From Candidatus Avimuribaculum pullicola (lineage in GTDB: Bacteria > Bacteroidota > Bacteroidia > Bacteroidales > Muribaculaceae): a stretch of 33,748 nt of DNA. A program made the position numbers and the translations under genes. How positions within the stretch are numbered: the first letter of the stretch is position 1; each line of letters starts with the position of its first letter. The stretch lies in NCBI GenBank assembly GCA_018716295.1, contig DVKC01000015.1:1-33748 (forward strand), written 5' to 3'. Below the pieces are notes generated by a model, which saw only the letters and a list, made by a program, of their open reading frames with translations, searched no databases and had not been told where the DNA came from. Positions 25,075 to 33,748 of this stretch are shown in pieces.

Positions 25075-25893
25075 TTAATTGAATATGAGAATTGCCACCG
25101 ATGTCAGCAACGAAGCGAGCGAAATCCAGAACGAAGTGGAACGCACGTTGTTGCCGTTGACCGTCGATTGGCGGGCACGCACATCATTCGGCTCGACATA
25201 CACCACGTCGTCTTGCCGCAAATAAAACACTGGCGAGGAATATACATCACGCCCCTGCGTCAAGTCGATGCGATAGGCTCGCTGCACACCATCTACCTGC
25301 CGAAGCACCAACACATTGTGCCGATTGCCATAGATAGTGAGGTCGCCCGCCATGCCAAGTGCGTCAACCACCGTGAGGCGGTCACGATCAATGCTGAAAC
25401 GACCGGGATTGTTGACCTCGCCCAGCACCGAGATGCACAGATTGGCAAACTCGACAGTCACTATGGGATCTTTGACAAGATTGTCGCGCACAAGTTCATC
25501 CTTGATGCACCGCGCAATCTCACCGCGAGTCATTCCTGCCACGTAAATCTTGCCAAGCACCGGGAAATCTATTTCGCCGTTGGCATCTACGGTATAAACC
25601 GATACCCCTTGGCTCGTGCCGATAGTACCCGAATATGACGACAACCCAAGCTGACGAGAAACATACGGCAAATTAAACAAATCGGTGAGCTGGGCATCGC
25701 GGCAATTGACTATAATCGACACCTTGTCGCCATTAGCGACTGTGATATTACGTGCCTTGGGCAACTTTACTCCAATGCTATCGGCAGTGAAATCTTGGAA
25801 ATACACCACCTCACGCGACGAACCGCAAGATGCCAGCACAAGCGACAGGCAAGCCAGCAACGTAAATAACAATGTTTGTCTATATCTGTTCAT
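25075..25893 (-). CDS. Outer-membrane polysaccharide export lipoprotein (Wza-like)
   Basis: The 272-residue product starts at the ATG at 25893, which overlaps the previous stop as ATGA. It has a signal peptide with lipobox LASC (Cys23), a polysaccharide export domain (about 40-135), a SLBB domain (about 143-230; CISVLGEVNNPGRF) and a C-terminal membrane helix (about 254-271). It forms the outer-membrane channel with Wzc below it. It is shorter than E. coli Wza and has one clear SLBB domain, which is common in Bacteroidales. Confidence 0.92.
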   Translation of the reverse strand: MNRYRQTLLFTLLACLSLVLASCGSSREVVYFQDFTADSIGVKLPKARNITVANGDKVSIIVNCRDAQLTDLFNLPYVSRQLGLSSYSGTIGTSQGVSVYTVDANGEIDFPVLGKIYVAGMTRGEIARCIKDELVRDNLVKDPIVTVEFANLCISVLGEVNNPGRFSIDRDRLTVVDALGMAGDLTIYGNRHNVLVLRQVDGVQRAYRIDLTQGRDVYSSPVFYLRQDDVVYVEPNDVRARQSTVNGNNVRSTSFWISLASLLTSVAILIFN

Positions 25894-26315
25894 ATCTTCG
25901 TAATTTTCGTTTTTTCTCCTACGCCAGCCGCAACACTGCGCCTTGGTCGTGCCACTCCACACGTCATTCGCTTATGCCAGCGACAATAAGCGACCTCGCC
26001 CCATGGCTGCGCAACCTTATAAATCCGCTCCACCGACGAATGTGCCACACACGTCAACCGTCCGAGAACAGCCGATGCGCTACTGCACGGCACGCCAGCC
26101 GCCACTATCGGGAACGGAACCGTTGCCACTTTCATAGGCAATTGTATAGCTTCGGGGAACAACGTGCACAACCTGTAGGCCGAACGCTCGAATGCCATCC
26201 AATAGCCGTCGGCCAAATACAAATACACCGATTCTGTATTGCTCGCTTCTTTCATCAAGATTCCGGGCAAACGAGTCTTCAGCAATTCAAACAATTCGGT
26301 GGCTGCGTGTTGCAT
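25890..26315 (-). CDS. Small protein between upxY and wza, UpxZ-like in position
   Basis: The 141-residue product begins MQHAATELFELLKTRLPG, with VYLYLADGYWMAFERSAYRLCTLFP at about 30-54 (in part) and a basic C-terminus. It starts six bases after the upxY stop and ends in an ATGA overlap with wza. In Bacteroides the partner of UpxY at this place is UpxZ, which inhibits antitermination of other capsule loci, but I see no firm sequence match to UpxZ. It is called only as a conserved-looking accessory gene. Confidence 0.65.
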   Translation of the reverse strand: MQHAATELFELLKTRLPGILMKEASNTESVYLYLADGYWMAFERSAYRLCTLFPEAIQLPMKVATVPFPIVAAGVPCSSASAVLGRLTCVAHSSVERIYKVAQPWGEVAYCRWHKRMTCGVARPRRSVAAGVGEKTKITKI

Positions 26316-26321
26316 GATATT

Positions 26322-26882
26322 TTATAATAGCTGTATATACTCAGGTTCGACCTCAACGGCTGCCGACAACAACATCGGCAATTCAATCAACAGCCGCTTA
26401 GCCCGTGAACCTCGAATGGCAAGCAACCATCCCTCGTAACCGTCGAGCCGCCCGCCTATAATGCGCACCATGCGGCTACGCATCGCCGGCGTAATCTCCT
26501 CTGGACGATAATACTGTGGAGTCTTGGTGATGCCAACTGCCGCAATAAAACGTTCCATGTCTTTCGTGCGCACGGTCATCGGCACACGACCACGAAGGTA
26601 ACGATACTGCAACGTGGCCACACGTGCAACGATTGGATCAAGTTCATCACGTGTGCCACAAACAAATACAAGGTCATGTATATAAGGAACAACACAACGC
26701 ACTCGCCTCCCATTGCGAACAATTATCTGCTCGGTCATCGGCGTGAAACACCTCACGCCACGCTCTTGCAGCATCTTGTAAGCTGGCATTTTGGCATTGC
26801 TGCGAGTCAAATCCCGCATTACAAACCATTGCACCACCGTGCTTGTGTCAATTGGATTTTTCAGAACTCCCGCTTCGACCAT
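26322..26882 (-). CDS. UpxY-type NusG-like transcription antiterminator
   Basis: The 186-residue protein has a NusG N-terminal domain: WFVMRDLTRSNAKMPAYKML, GVRCFTPM, and a DLVFV segment, then a C-terminal part with PAMRSRMVRIIGGRLDGYEG, the KOW-like turn. UpxY proteins bind the capsule operon leader and let polymerase read through the long operon. It is the first gene of the operon, about 180 bases from the inverted repeat at 27060, which fits the known capsule arrangement. Confidence 0.88.
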   Translation of the reverse strand: MVEAGVLKNPIDTSTVVQWFVMRDLTRSNAKMPAYKMLQERGVRCFTPMTEQIIVRNGRRVRCVVPYIHDLVFVCGTRDELDPIVARVATLQYRYLRGRVPMTVRTKDMERFIAAVGITKTPQYYRPEEITPAMRSRMVRIIGGRLDGYEGWLLAIRGSRAKRLLIELPMLLSAAVEVEPEYIQLL

Positions 26883-27059
26883 CGGGCAATCCTTTTATTC
26901 CTGCTTGCCGCTCAACACAATGAGTGACAAGAAGTTACAGAAAATGTTTGTTGTAACAATGTTGAGGATAACCTCACCTCAATTTTATTCATACTATGCC
27001 TAACAAAGGCCCATGTTTTCCTAAGCCATGTGCAACAACGTGTGTTGAGCAAAATAGCC
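26883..27059 (-). promoter_or_regulatory. Leader of the capsule operon
   Basis: The 177 bases between upxY and the left inverted repeat hold no gene. UpxY proteins act on such leaders. I saw no strong hairpin or terminator in it, and no promoter of the TAnnTTTG type facing upxY. Confidence 0.45.
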
Positions 27060-27274
27060 CATCTCTTGCTAAGAGATGTACTACAGCATTTATAAACATA
27101 TATTACTATGAGAAACACACAGTTGCAATTTATGGCAATTGCAATTTCCAAAACAATTATAACATTTTACGAAAACAATAGCACCACTTCGCCTATTTTT
27201 TTAATATCATGCGGCTGTTAATCAAATATTTTTCATTACCTTTGCAACGTTGATACATCTCTTAGCAAGAGATG
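27060..27274. repeat. Perfect 21-bp inverted repeats flanking a 173-bp segment
   Basis: The left repeat (27060-27080) starts CATCTCTTGC and the right repeat (27254-27274) is its exact reverse complement, 21 of 21 bases. The core CATCTCTTAGCAAGAGATG is itself nearly palindromic with a three-base centre. The 173 bp between them has no gene, and contains an outward promoter at its right end. This is the layout of Bacteroides invertible capsule promoters. No recombinase is in the window. Confidence 0.65.
27216..27244 (+). promoter_or_regulatory. Promoter inside the invertible segment, currently facing away from the capsule operon
   Basis: TACCTTTG at 27237-27244 is a perfect -7 box. The -33 match (TGTT at 27216-27219, 17 bases upstream) is weak. 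It points right, toward the terminator at 27253-27283 and the converging trkH. After inversion it would point into upxY. Confidence 0.5.
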
Positions 27275-27283
27275 TATTTTTTT
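27253..27283 (+). terminator. Hairpin and T-run just after the promoter
   Basis: The right repeat forms an 11-bp stem (ATACATCTCTT, AGC, AAGAGATGTAT) followed by seven T residues at 27277-27283. It would stop transcription from the promoter at 27216-27244 in its present orientation. The same repeat on the left side has no T-run beyond it. Confidence 0.55.
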
Positions 27284-27361
27284 GTAAAACAATATAAAAG
27301 AACCAACGGAAATGTGAGCCTACGTGTTGCTACAAATCCAATGGTGGAATATTTAAGTTAC

Positions 27362-27415
27362 AAAATAAGCCAACCAATTCACAATACGTTAAGTATGAAT
27401 TAGTTGGCTTATTTT
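27362..27415 (-). terminator. Terminator of trkH
   Basis: A 19-bp stem of AAAATAAGCCAACCAATTC (27362-27380) and GAATTAGTTGGCTTATTTT (27397-27415) has one mismatch and a 16-base loop. Its A/U ends supply the U-run. It lies 21 bases after the trkH stop and could work both ways, insulating the invertible promoter. Confidence 0.7.
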
Positions 27416-27435
27416 ATACTATTTCCTGAATATCC

Positions 27436-28929
27436 TTAATTTTTCACCCAGAAATTGGAAGTGAAAATGACGAGCAGGGTGAAAAGCTCAAGACGACCAA
27501 GCAGCATCATAAACGACATCACCCACTTGGCCGCATCGGGATAGACTGCGAAACATCCTCCCGTGGCAGTACCTACTCCCAAGCCTACGTTGCTCAGTGC
27601 CGACACCGATGAAAAGAACGCCTCTTCCATGGGTATGCTGAATGCCGTGAGGGTAAGTGTACCGAGCACGATGATGCTCAAATATATGCCAAGGAACACT
27701 ATTGCCTTGGTGACAACATCATACGGAACGACGCGCTGGTTGATGCGCACGTTAACGACGCTATTGGGGTGCAAGACCCGATACAACTCATTCTTGATAT
27801 TTTTAGCCATAAGTTCCATGCGGTCAATCTTTGCACCGCCCGAAGTCGAGCCAGCGCAAGAACCGAAAAACATGATTATGCACAACACCATTATCACGAA
27901 TTGCCCCCAAGCTTCAAAATCTGTCACGATGAATCCCGTGGTAGTAATCGCCGACGTGCAAGTGAACAAGGCATCTACTATTATATGCCACACACTACGC
28001 CCATCGGTGCCTGCCATAAGTATGTAGGCAACGCACATTGCCGTCGCCACAAGCACCGTACCAGCATACCAGCGGAAAGTAGCATTTGACGACAAAGCCC
28101 GTGTATTGCCACAAGCTGCATGGTAAATCAAAGCGAAATTCACGCCACCCAAGAACATAAATATCGTCACAGCCAAATCGACATACGTCGAGTCCCACCA
28201 TGCTATGCTGGCATTCTTGGTGGAAAATCCGCCTGTTGACAATGCACTCATGGAGTGGCATACTGCATCAAAGAAATTCATAGGCCCGGCCCACAACAGC
28301 ACGCACAACATGCCCGTGAGTGCAATATATACCATCCACAAACCTTTGGCGGTAGAGCTGATACGCGGGCGCAACTTATCGTGAGTGATACCAGTCACCT
28401 CGGCATTGAACAGTTGCATGCCACCCGAGTGATTGAGCATAGGCAGCACAGCAAGCGAAAAAAGTATGATACCCATACCTCCCACCCAGTGCATCATGGC
28501 CCGCCAGAAAAGCACGGCCTTGGGCAAAACTTCGACGTCGGTGATTACAGTCAACCCTGTCGTAGTGAACCCCGACATGGTTTCCATGAATGCCGATGCA
28601 ACATTATCGATAGAATGGGTAAAAAAGAATGGAAGCATACCGAAAGCCGAGAAAAATACCCACACCACAGGTGTGAGCAATATACCCTCGCGCTTGTGCA
28701 TATCCATGCTTTTGGGCTTCAGTCCAAATGTCATGGCAGCACCCACTCCTGCCGTGATAAGCATCGAATACAACATGGCCTCGACAGCCACCCACTCTTC
28801 ATAGACCAATCCCACAACGAGCGGGGCGGCCATGAACAACGCTTCCATGATGAGCAGCCACCCGAGTACCCTGAAGATAGCCGGCAGGTTTATCGTTGAT
28901 TTCTTCTTAAATATCGAATACACATACAT
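27436..28929 (-). CDS. trkH: Potassium uptake membrane subunit TrkH
   Basis: The 497-residue protein has four pore repeats with the K+ selectivity segments TTTGLT, STGGFS, TTTGF and SNVGLG (the last two with the conserved glycines), and eight or more membrane helices. It forms the K+ channel that works with TrkA. It follows trkA by 15 bases in the same operon and has the expected length. Confidence 0.94.
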   Translation of the reverse strand: MYVYSIFKKKSTINLPAIFRVLGWLLIMEALFMAAPLVVGLVYEEWVAVEAMLYSMLITAGVGAAMTFGLKPKSMDMHKREGILLTPVVWVFFSAFGMLPFFFTHSIDNVASAFMETMSGFTTTGLTVITDVEVLPKAVLFWRAMMHWVGGMGIILFSLAVLPMLNHSGGMQLFNAEVTGITHDKLRPRISSTAKGLWMVYIALTGMLCVLLWAGPMNFFDAVCHSMSALSTGGFSTKNASIAWWDSTYVDLAVTIFMFLGGVNFALIYHAACGNTRALSSNATFRWYAGTVLVATAMCVAYILMAGTDGRSVWHIIVDALFTCTSAITTTGFIVTDFEAWGQFVIMVLCIIMFFGSCAGSTSGGAKIDRMELMAKNIKNELYRVLHPNSVVNVRINQRVVPYDVVTKAIVFLGIYLSIIVLGTLTLTAFSIPMEEAFFSSVSALSNVGLGVGTATGGCFAVYPDAAKWVMSFMMLLGRLELFTLLVIFTSNFWVKN

Positions 28930-28944
28930 GGTATTGCAAACTTA

Positions 28945-30276
28945 TCATTTAAAAAGTTTTTCCATCTTGTGCAACGCTCCGTGCAAGCAGAATATCACCA
29001 CATGGTCGCCAGCCTGTATGCGTGTGTTACCTTTTACAAGCAATCCGCGACCATCACGTACAAGACCGGCTATGGTCATGTCGCGCGACAGGTTCAAGTT
29101 CATAACCGCATCGCGGGTGATGCGCGAACCCTCTTTCACCACCAATTCGGCCACTTCGGCATCGGCCAATGCCAGGCACTTGGAATTGCTTGAGTCACGG
29201 TCAAGCATCAACTGGAATATGCGGCTCGATGCAAGCAACTTCTTGTTAACCACCGACCCGATGTTAAGTCCCTCGGCCTCGGATATGAACTGTATGTTCT
29301 CAACCTCGGCAATAGTCTTCTTCACTCCATATTCCTTGGCAGCAAGGCAGCCTAAAATATTGGTTTCGGAACTGCCCGTGAGAGCTACGAAAGCCTCGCA
29401 ATCGCTCACACCCTCTTCTTGCAACAGTTCTACATCGCGCCCGTCGCCGTGTATGATATTACACTCGGGCAGCAATTCGGCCAATTCATAGCAACGCTTG
29501 CGGTCACTTTCTATAATCTTGAATTTATACCGTCCTGCTGCAGCGCGCACCAATTGCACAGCTATGCGGCTGCCACCCATTATCATGACACGTTTGACTT
29601 CAATGGGTTTCTTGCCAGTCATCTCCAACACATTGGGTATAAACTCCTTTGTAGTGGCAATATACACGATGTCACCTTCATGCACGCTATCGCCACCACC
29701 GGGGATAATAGTTTCGTGGTTACGCTTTATCGCCGAAATGTGCATATAGCCCGACTGCATGGCGAGTTCCTTGAGTTGCATACCCACAAGCCGTGCATTG
29801 CCTCGCAGCTTCACGCCGACAATCACCAGATGTCCATCGACAAGCTCAAACCAACTGCGCACCCAAGTGCGTTGCAGTGAGGTCAATATCTCTTGCGCGG
29901 CGAGATACTCGGGATAAATCACGTCATCCACGCCCAGATTGGTGAAAAACGGCTTATTCTCGGGTTTCATGTACTCAAAATTATCAATGCGCGCCACAGT
30001 GTTGACTGCGCCAAATTTCTTGGCCATAGCACATGCCACCAAGTTGCGCGACTCAAATGGGGTGACTGCTATAAACAAGTCACACCCCTTCGCCCCCGAA
30101 TCACGGAGCGTGGCAAACGAATTGGTACGCCCTGCAAAAGTCAGCAGATTGTACATTTCAAAGTCGTTAAGTCTTTCTTCGTCCTCGTCGATGAGTATGA
30201 CATCTTGCCCCTCCTCCGACAACAACCTGCCCAAGTGGCTACCCACCTCTCCAGCTCCGGCTATAACGATTTTCAT
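28945..30276 (-). CDS. trkA: Potassium uptake regulatory subunit TrkA
   Basis: The 443-residue cytoplasmic protein has two RCK_N domains: the first begins KIVIAGAGEVGSHLG with the GxGxxG motif and IDEDEER (residue 30s), and the second MIMGGSRIAVQL near residues 231-242. Each is followed by an RCK_C domain (about 140-222 and 365-443). It binds NAD(H)/ATP and gates TrkH. It starts three bases after the dxs stop and precedes trkH. Confidence 0.95.
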   Translation of the reverse strand: MKIVIAGAGEVGSHLGRLLSEEGQDVILIDEDEERLNDFEMYNLLTFAGRTNSFATLRDSGAKGCDLFIAVTPFESRNLVACAMAKKFGAVNTVARIDNFEYMKPENKPFFTNLGVDDVIYPEYLAAQEILTSLQRTWVRSWFELVDGHLVIVGVKLRGNARLVGMQLKELAMQSGYMHISAIKRNHETIIPGGGDSVHEGDIVYIATTKEFIPNVLEMTGKKPIEVKRVMIMGGSRIAVQLVRAAAGRYKFKIIESDRKRCYELAELLPECNIIHGDGRDVELLQEEGVSDCEAFVALTGSSETNILGCLAAKEYGVKKTIAEVENIQFISEAEGLNIGSVVNKKLLASSRIFQLMLDRDSSNSKCLALADAEVAELVVKEGSRITRDAVMNLNLSRDMTIAGLVRDGRGLLVKGNTRIQAGDHVVIFCLHGALHKMEKLFK

Positions 30277-30279
30277 TTC

Positions 30280-32202
30280 TTATTTATCTGATTTCTTTAA
30301 TATTTCTAATATATATTTCTTGATGCTGGCATTGTCCATGCCACACTCCTTGCGCAATTGCGCAATAGTACCTTGGGCAATGAAACGGTCGGGCACGCCG
30401 ATTCGCTTCACGCCAACCGACATACCATGGTCGTTGAACCACTCTATCACCGCCGACCCAAGCCCGCCACGTACCAAGCCATCTTCCACAGTAATCACAT
30501 GGGCAAAACGGCTGCCAACTTCTTGCAAAATCTCCTCATCAATAGGATTAAGGAAAATCATGTCGTAATGAGCCACATGGCGGCCATCATCGCCCAGCTC
30601 GCTTATCACAGCTTGCACATCGTTGCCTATCGGCCCTATCGACAGCACCGCCACACTGTCGCCATCGCATAATTTGCGTCCCTTGCCAACTGGCAACTCA
30701 TGCATAGGACATTGCCAGTCAACCAGCACTCCGTTGCCTCGCGGGTAACGAATGGCAAATGGCCCATACTTTCCACTTTGGGCTGTGTACATGAGGTGGC
30801 GCAGGTAATGTTCATTCATGGGCGAACTTACCACAATGCCTGGTATAGAACCGAGGTAGGCCATGTCGAACACTCCATGGTGCGTTACGCCATCATCTCC
30901 CACCAAACCGGCCCGGTCGATACAAAACACCACAGGCAACCGTTGCAATGCCACGTCGTGTATTATCTCGTCATACGCCCGTTGCAAGAAAGTAGAATAT
31001 ATACAACAGAATGGTATCAATCCGTCCTTGGCCATGCCGCCCGAGAACGTCACTGCGTGTTCCTCGGCAATGCCCACGTCAAAAGCACGACGTGGCATCT
31101 CTTCAAGCATGTAGCTTAACGAGCACCCTGTCGGCATGGCAGCAGTCACGCCGACAATTTTGGGATTTTGGCGGGCAAGCTCTATTATAGTGTGTCCAAA
31201 CACATCTTGGTACTTTGGCGGCCGTCCTGCGGCACTTTCAACCACGCGCACACCCGTAGCCGGGTCAAACCGCCCTGGAGCATGCCACGTCACCGGATCA
31301 TCTTCGGCAGGTTTATACCCCTTGCCCTTGCGGGTTCGCAAGTGCAACAACCGCGGCCCCTCCATGTCTTTTATATCATTCAAAGCCCTGACGATGCGCA
31401 CCACATCATGCCCATCGTATGGCCCGAAATATCTTATGTCAAGTCCCTCGAAAATATTTTGCTGGCGTGTCAACAACGCTTTTATGCTATTGTTGAACCG
31501 CAATATCAGCCCACGGTGCTGTTCGTCGATAAGGTGCAATTTTTTCAGAAAGTGGTACACCTTGTAACGGAAATGGTTATACGACTTCGACGTATTGATG
31601 CGCGTCATATACTCATTGAGTGCGCCCACGTTCTGGTCAATCGCCATATCGTTGTCGTTCAGAATAATAAGCAAATTGCTGCTCGACAACGATGCATTGT
31701 TCAGTCCCTCAAACGCCAGTCCTCCGCTTATCGACGCATCACCTATCACCGCCACCACATTGCGCCGCGGCTCGCCACTCAATTTCGATGCCACAGTCAT
31801 TCCCAATGCTGCCGATATGGAATTGGACGCATGGCCAGCAATGAAACTATCATACTCGCTCTCGGCAGGATTGGGAAAACCGCTCAATCCACCCAATTTA
31901 CGCAATGTGTCGAAACGGTCGCGCCGCCCAGTGAGCAACTTGTGGCTATATGCCTGATGCCCCACATCCCACACAATGCGGTCACGCGGAGTGTCAAACA
32001 CATAGTGCAAAGCCACCGTCAACTCCACCGTACCCATGCTCGAAGCGAAATGCCCCGGGTTGCGTGATAGAGTATCAATTAAAAATTTCCTAATCTCGCC
32101 ACACACTTGCGGCAGGTCTTCCACTGGCAAGCGTCGCAAGTCATCGGGGGTATTTATCCCCGACAGCAATGGGCATTCATTTTTTATATCAAACTCTGGC
32201 AC
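30280..32202 (-). CDS. dxs: 1-deoxy-D-xylulose-5-phosphate synthase
   Basis: The 640-residue enzyme makes DXP from pyruvate and glyceraldehyde-3-phosphate with thiamine diphosphate, the first step of the MEP isoprenoid pathway. The TPP motif [16 protein letters not shown] starts at Gly154, with the NDND that ends it near 182-185, the catalytic-site His82 in DVGHQAY, and the IAEEHA motif in the pyrimidine domain. The start is a GTG at 32202; an in-frame stop TAG lies two codons upstream, so no earlier start exists. It is joined in one operon to trkA and trkH. Confidence 0.96.
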   Translation of the reverse strand: MPEFDIKNECPLLSGINTPDDLRRLPVEDLPQVCGEIRKFLIDTLSRNPGHFASSMGTVELTVALHYVFDTPRDRIVWDVGHQAYSHKLLTGRRDRFDTLRKLGGLSGFPNPAESEYDSFIAGHASNSISAALGMTVASKLSGEPRRNVVAVIGDASISGGLAFEGLNNASLSSSNLLIILNDNDMAIDQNVGALNEYMTRINTSKSYNHFRYKVYHFLKKLHLIDEQHRGLILRFNNSIKALLTRQQNIFEGLDIRYFGPYDGHDVVRIVRALNDIKDMEGPRLLHLRTRKGKGYKPAEDDPVTWHAPGRFDPATGVRVVESAAGRPPKYQDVFGHTIIELARQNPKIVGVTAAMPTGCSLSYMLEEMPRRAFDVGIAEEHAVTFSGGMAKDGLIPFCCIYSTFLQRAYDEIIHDVALQRLPVVFCIDRAGLVGDDGVTHHGVFDMAYLGSIPGIVVSSPMNEHYLRHLMYTAQSGKYGPFAIRYPRGNGVLVDWQCPMHELPVGKGRKLCDGDSVAVLSIGPIGNDVQAVISELGDDGRHVAHYDMIFLNPIDEEILQEVGSRFAHVITVEDGLVRGGLGSAVIEWFNDHGMSVGVKRIGVPDRFIAQGTIAQLRKECGMDNASIKKYILEILKKSDK

Positions 32203-32271
32203 AGTCTATTTATATAACATTCGTCGTTTTATCCTTGTTTCTCCAATGGGCAATATGCCATAGCGCGGCAC

Positions 32272-32451
32272 CTATTGCTTACGATTGCGCACATACTTCT
32301 TGTATAGCGGGACAAACACCACTACACCCGAGGCGACTATCGCAAACAACACCATAAAGTTGACACGCTCCACACGCGCCAACAAAATGACACACAGTGC
32401 TATCCACAACAATGCCACACAGGAAAAGCGGAAGATTTGATATTTTGTCAT
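32272..32451 (-). CDS. Small two-helix membrane protein
   Basis: A 59-residue product starting MTKYQIFRFS has two hydrophobic segments (about 9-25 and 32-50) and a basic tail KKYVRNRKQ. It is too short for most gene callers. It lies between a strong promoter (32486-32517) and dxs, 69 bases from the dxs start, so it is probably the first gene of that operon. The function is unknown. Confidence 0.65.
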   Translation of the reverse strand: MTKYQIFRFSCVALLWIALCVILLARVERVNFMVLFAIVASGVVVFVPLYKKYVRNRKQ

Positions 32452-32485
32452 ACAATTCTTTCCTTAATCCTTGCTTTCAGCATTG

Positions 32486-32517
32486 CAAATATAGTGCAAG
32501 GCAAGCGCAATAGCAAA
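32486..32517 (-). promoter_or_regulatory. Promoter of the small membrane protein-dxs-trkA-trkH operon
   Basis: On the minus strand a -33 TTTG (32517-32514), 20 bases, then a -7 TATATTTG (32493-32486) exactly match the consensus. The surrounding GCCTTGCACTAT sequence recurs at 3681-3688. Confidence 0.75.
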
Positions 32518-33018
32518 AAAACAACTCGTTGTTTTTTCTTCCACCCACCCACAACCCACGGCTATTTCATTTAAGAAAGTAAGGAAGTTACAAGAACGCT
32601 GTTATTTTATAGCGAATACAAGCATGATTGGCATAATGTTCATTTCTCCGCTTTCAACTACGCCCGATGGAATTTATGACCGATGAAAATGTACTGTATC
32701 ACATATCCATGTTTCTGATATTCAGCAAAACACATAGGTAAAATTTGGTCAAACGGTGTATTTTCCGCAACTCCACAGTCAGTAATCAAATAGTTATGAA
32801 ACAAATCAAGCCACTTGTCCAAGACATTATGATTGGTGACGAGGCGCACAATCACACTACAAAAGTACACAATAAATTGGATTCACAAGGCCGCATCATG
32901 GAAGCCCCCCGAACTTACGTAATATAACGTGAGTTCAATGAAAATAATCAAAAGAGGCACAGTTAATTACCCTGGATTCGTTTAATGTTCACCATCGGTT
33001 TCTTCGGGAAAAAGCAGT
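32518..33018. other. Region without a confident gene
   Basis: A 70-codon minus-strand frame at 32658-32870 has GTG as its only early start. A promoter-like TACTTTTG at 32860-32867 lies within its 5' end, so it may be a remnant of a gene that lost its start. No other frame looks like coding, and I see no tRNA. Confidence 0.4.
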
Positions 33019-33303
33019 ATGCGGCAATGGCATTATAGCATTCCACTTCATTTATCTAATGATCTTAAAAAATATGACATTATCAACCAAGTAAAAAATG
33101 ATACTAACGTTTGTGATTATAAGTCATATAGCACTTTCTTTAATAACATATGTGAACAGATAGAACAGGAAAAGTGGGTAGATATTGAAAATGAGTATTA
33201 TAACGCACTTAATAAAGAATATTTCTTTAATCCTCAGAAGCTTAATAATACGCGAGTTCGGGATAAGAAAAAACAAGAAGCAAACATGAAAAAAAATTGG
33301 TAA
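33019..33303 (+). CDS. Hypothetical protein, possibly a gene fragment next to an insertion sequence
   Basis: A 94-residue, hydrophilic and AT-rich product starting MRQWHYSIPLHLSN and ending in a lysine-rich tail. I recognise no domain. It lies 60 bases before the transposase start, so it may be a gene cut by the insertion or an unrelated short gene. Coding is uncertain. Confidence 0.3.
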   Translation: MRQWHYSIPLHLSNDLKKYDIINQVKNDTNVCDYKSYSTFFNNICEQIEQEKWVDIENEYYNALNKEYFFNPQKLNNTRVRDKKKQEANMKKNW

Positions 33304-33363
33304 TCTCGCTGGTGTTTTGTGTATTTATGGTTGAAAATCAAAACATTACAAAACAGACAAGCG

Positions 33364-33748
33364 ATGATTGCTAAGGACAAAGTTATAGAGATTTTCTGTA
33401 TTATCGATGAGTTTGACAAGAATTTGAGTGAAGAACTTTCCAAGAACCTGCGCCTCCCCTCCGTGGGGAAGGATGGCATAAGACACCGGAATCGTCCGGG
33501 CAGGCTGTCCGAAAGTGAGATAATGACCATCCTCGTATGCTACCATTTCGGCACGTACCGCACCTTCAAGGACTACTACCTGTGCTGCATCAGGGGGAGC
33601 ATGAAGGACTGCTTCCCGGATGCCGTCTCATACAACCGCTTCGTAGAGCTTACGCCAAGGGTGTTCCTGTTGATGATGCTTTTCATGAGGCTGCACGCCT
33701 TCGGGAAATGTAACGGCATCACGTTTGTCGACAGCACCATGATCCCCG
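33364..33748 (+). CDS. IS982-type transposase, N-terminal part
   Basis: The first 128 codons of a DDE transposase run off the window edge with no stop. The product begins MIAKDKVIEIFCIIDEFDKN, with GRLSESEIMTILVCYHFGTYRTFKDYY and, near the edge, FVDSTMIP, whose Asp is the first of the catalytic DDE. This is the IS982 family common in Bacteroidales. The codon use is richer in GC than the neighbouring sequence, as expected for a mobile gene. The left IS end cannot be fixed from this window. Confidence 0.85.
   Translation, partial: MIAKDKVIEIFCIIDEFDKNLSEELSKNLRLPSVGKDGIRHRNRPGRLSESEIMTILVCYHFGTYRTFKDYYLCCIRGSMKDCFPDAVSYNRFVELTPRVFLLMMLFMRLHAFGKCNGITFVDSTMIP

Overview
The window looks like chromosome from a gut-type Bacteroidales bacterium. 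The promoters I could find have the Bacteroidetes form (TTTG, about 20 bases, TAnnTTTG). Lipoproteins are common, the capsule locus is headed by an UpxY-type antiterminator, and the transposase at the right edge is of a kind common in Bacteroidales. A family such as Muribaculaceae or Prevotellaceae is possible, but the sequence alone does not settle it.

Left part (1-4430): a small membrane lipoprotein, a ferritin and a secreted esterase, all on the minus strand. They are followed by about 1.2 kb of non-coding repeats: two copies of a 290-320 bp palindromic element with terminal inverted repeats, a pair of 23-bp palindromes, and a promoter-like sequence in tandem duplicate. Next come a strongly self-complementary stretch (3753-4038), a vestigial RiPP precursor leader and a small overlapping HTH regulator.

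Centre-left (4737-12021, plus strand): a ribosomal peptide system of the CXXX-repeat type. Three complete precursors carry a twin-arginine leader and cysteine at every fourth residue. They are followed by a radical SAM/SPASM enzyme, a second SPASM-only maturase, a small accessory protein, and then TatA and TatC in the same tight operon. Two lipoproteins (Ig-like/fibronectin-like and LysM) sit among the precursors. The simplest reading is that the peptides are modified in the cytoplasm, folded, and exported by the adjacent Tat translocase. The chemistry and the function of the product are not known from the sequence.

Centre-right (12177-27283, minus strand): a capsule or exopolysaccharide operon. 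It is transcribed from an upxY-like gene through a small partner gene, wza, a wzc tyrosine kinase, an acetyltransferase, a flippase, a polymerase, a GT6 glycosyltransferase, a GT11 fucosyltransferase, a pyruvyl transferase, an Fe-S FrhB-like protein, an acyltransferase, a GT2 and an epimerase. Upstream of upxY a 173-bp segment lies between perfect 21-bp inverted repeats and carries an outward promoter that currently points away from the operon, which suggests a phase-variable locus in the OFF state.

Right part (27436-33748): a minus-strand group trkH, trkA, dxs and a 59-residue membrane protein, behind a clear promoter, then about 0.8 kb with little recognisable coding, and the start of an IS982-type transposase that runs off the window.
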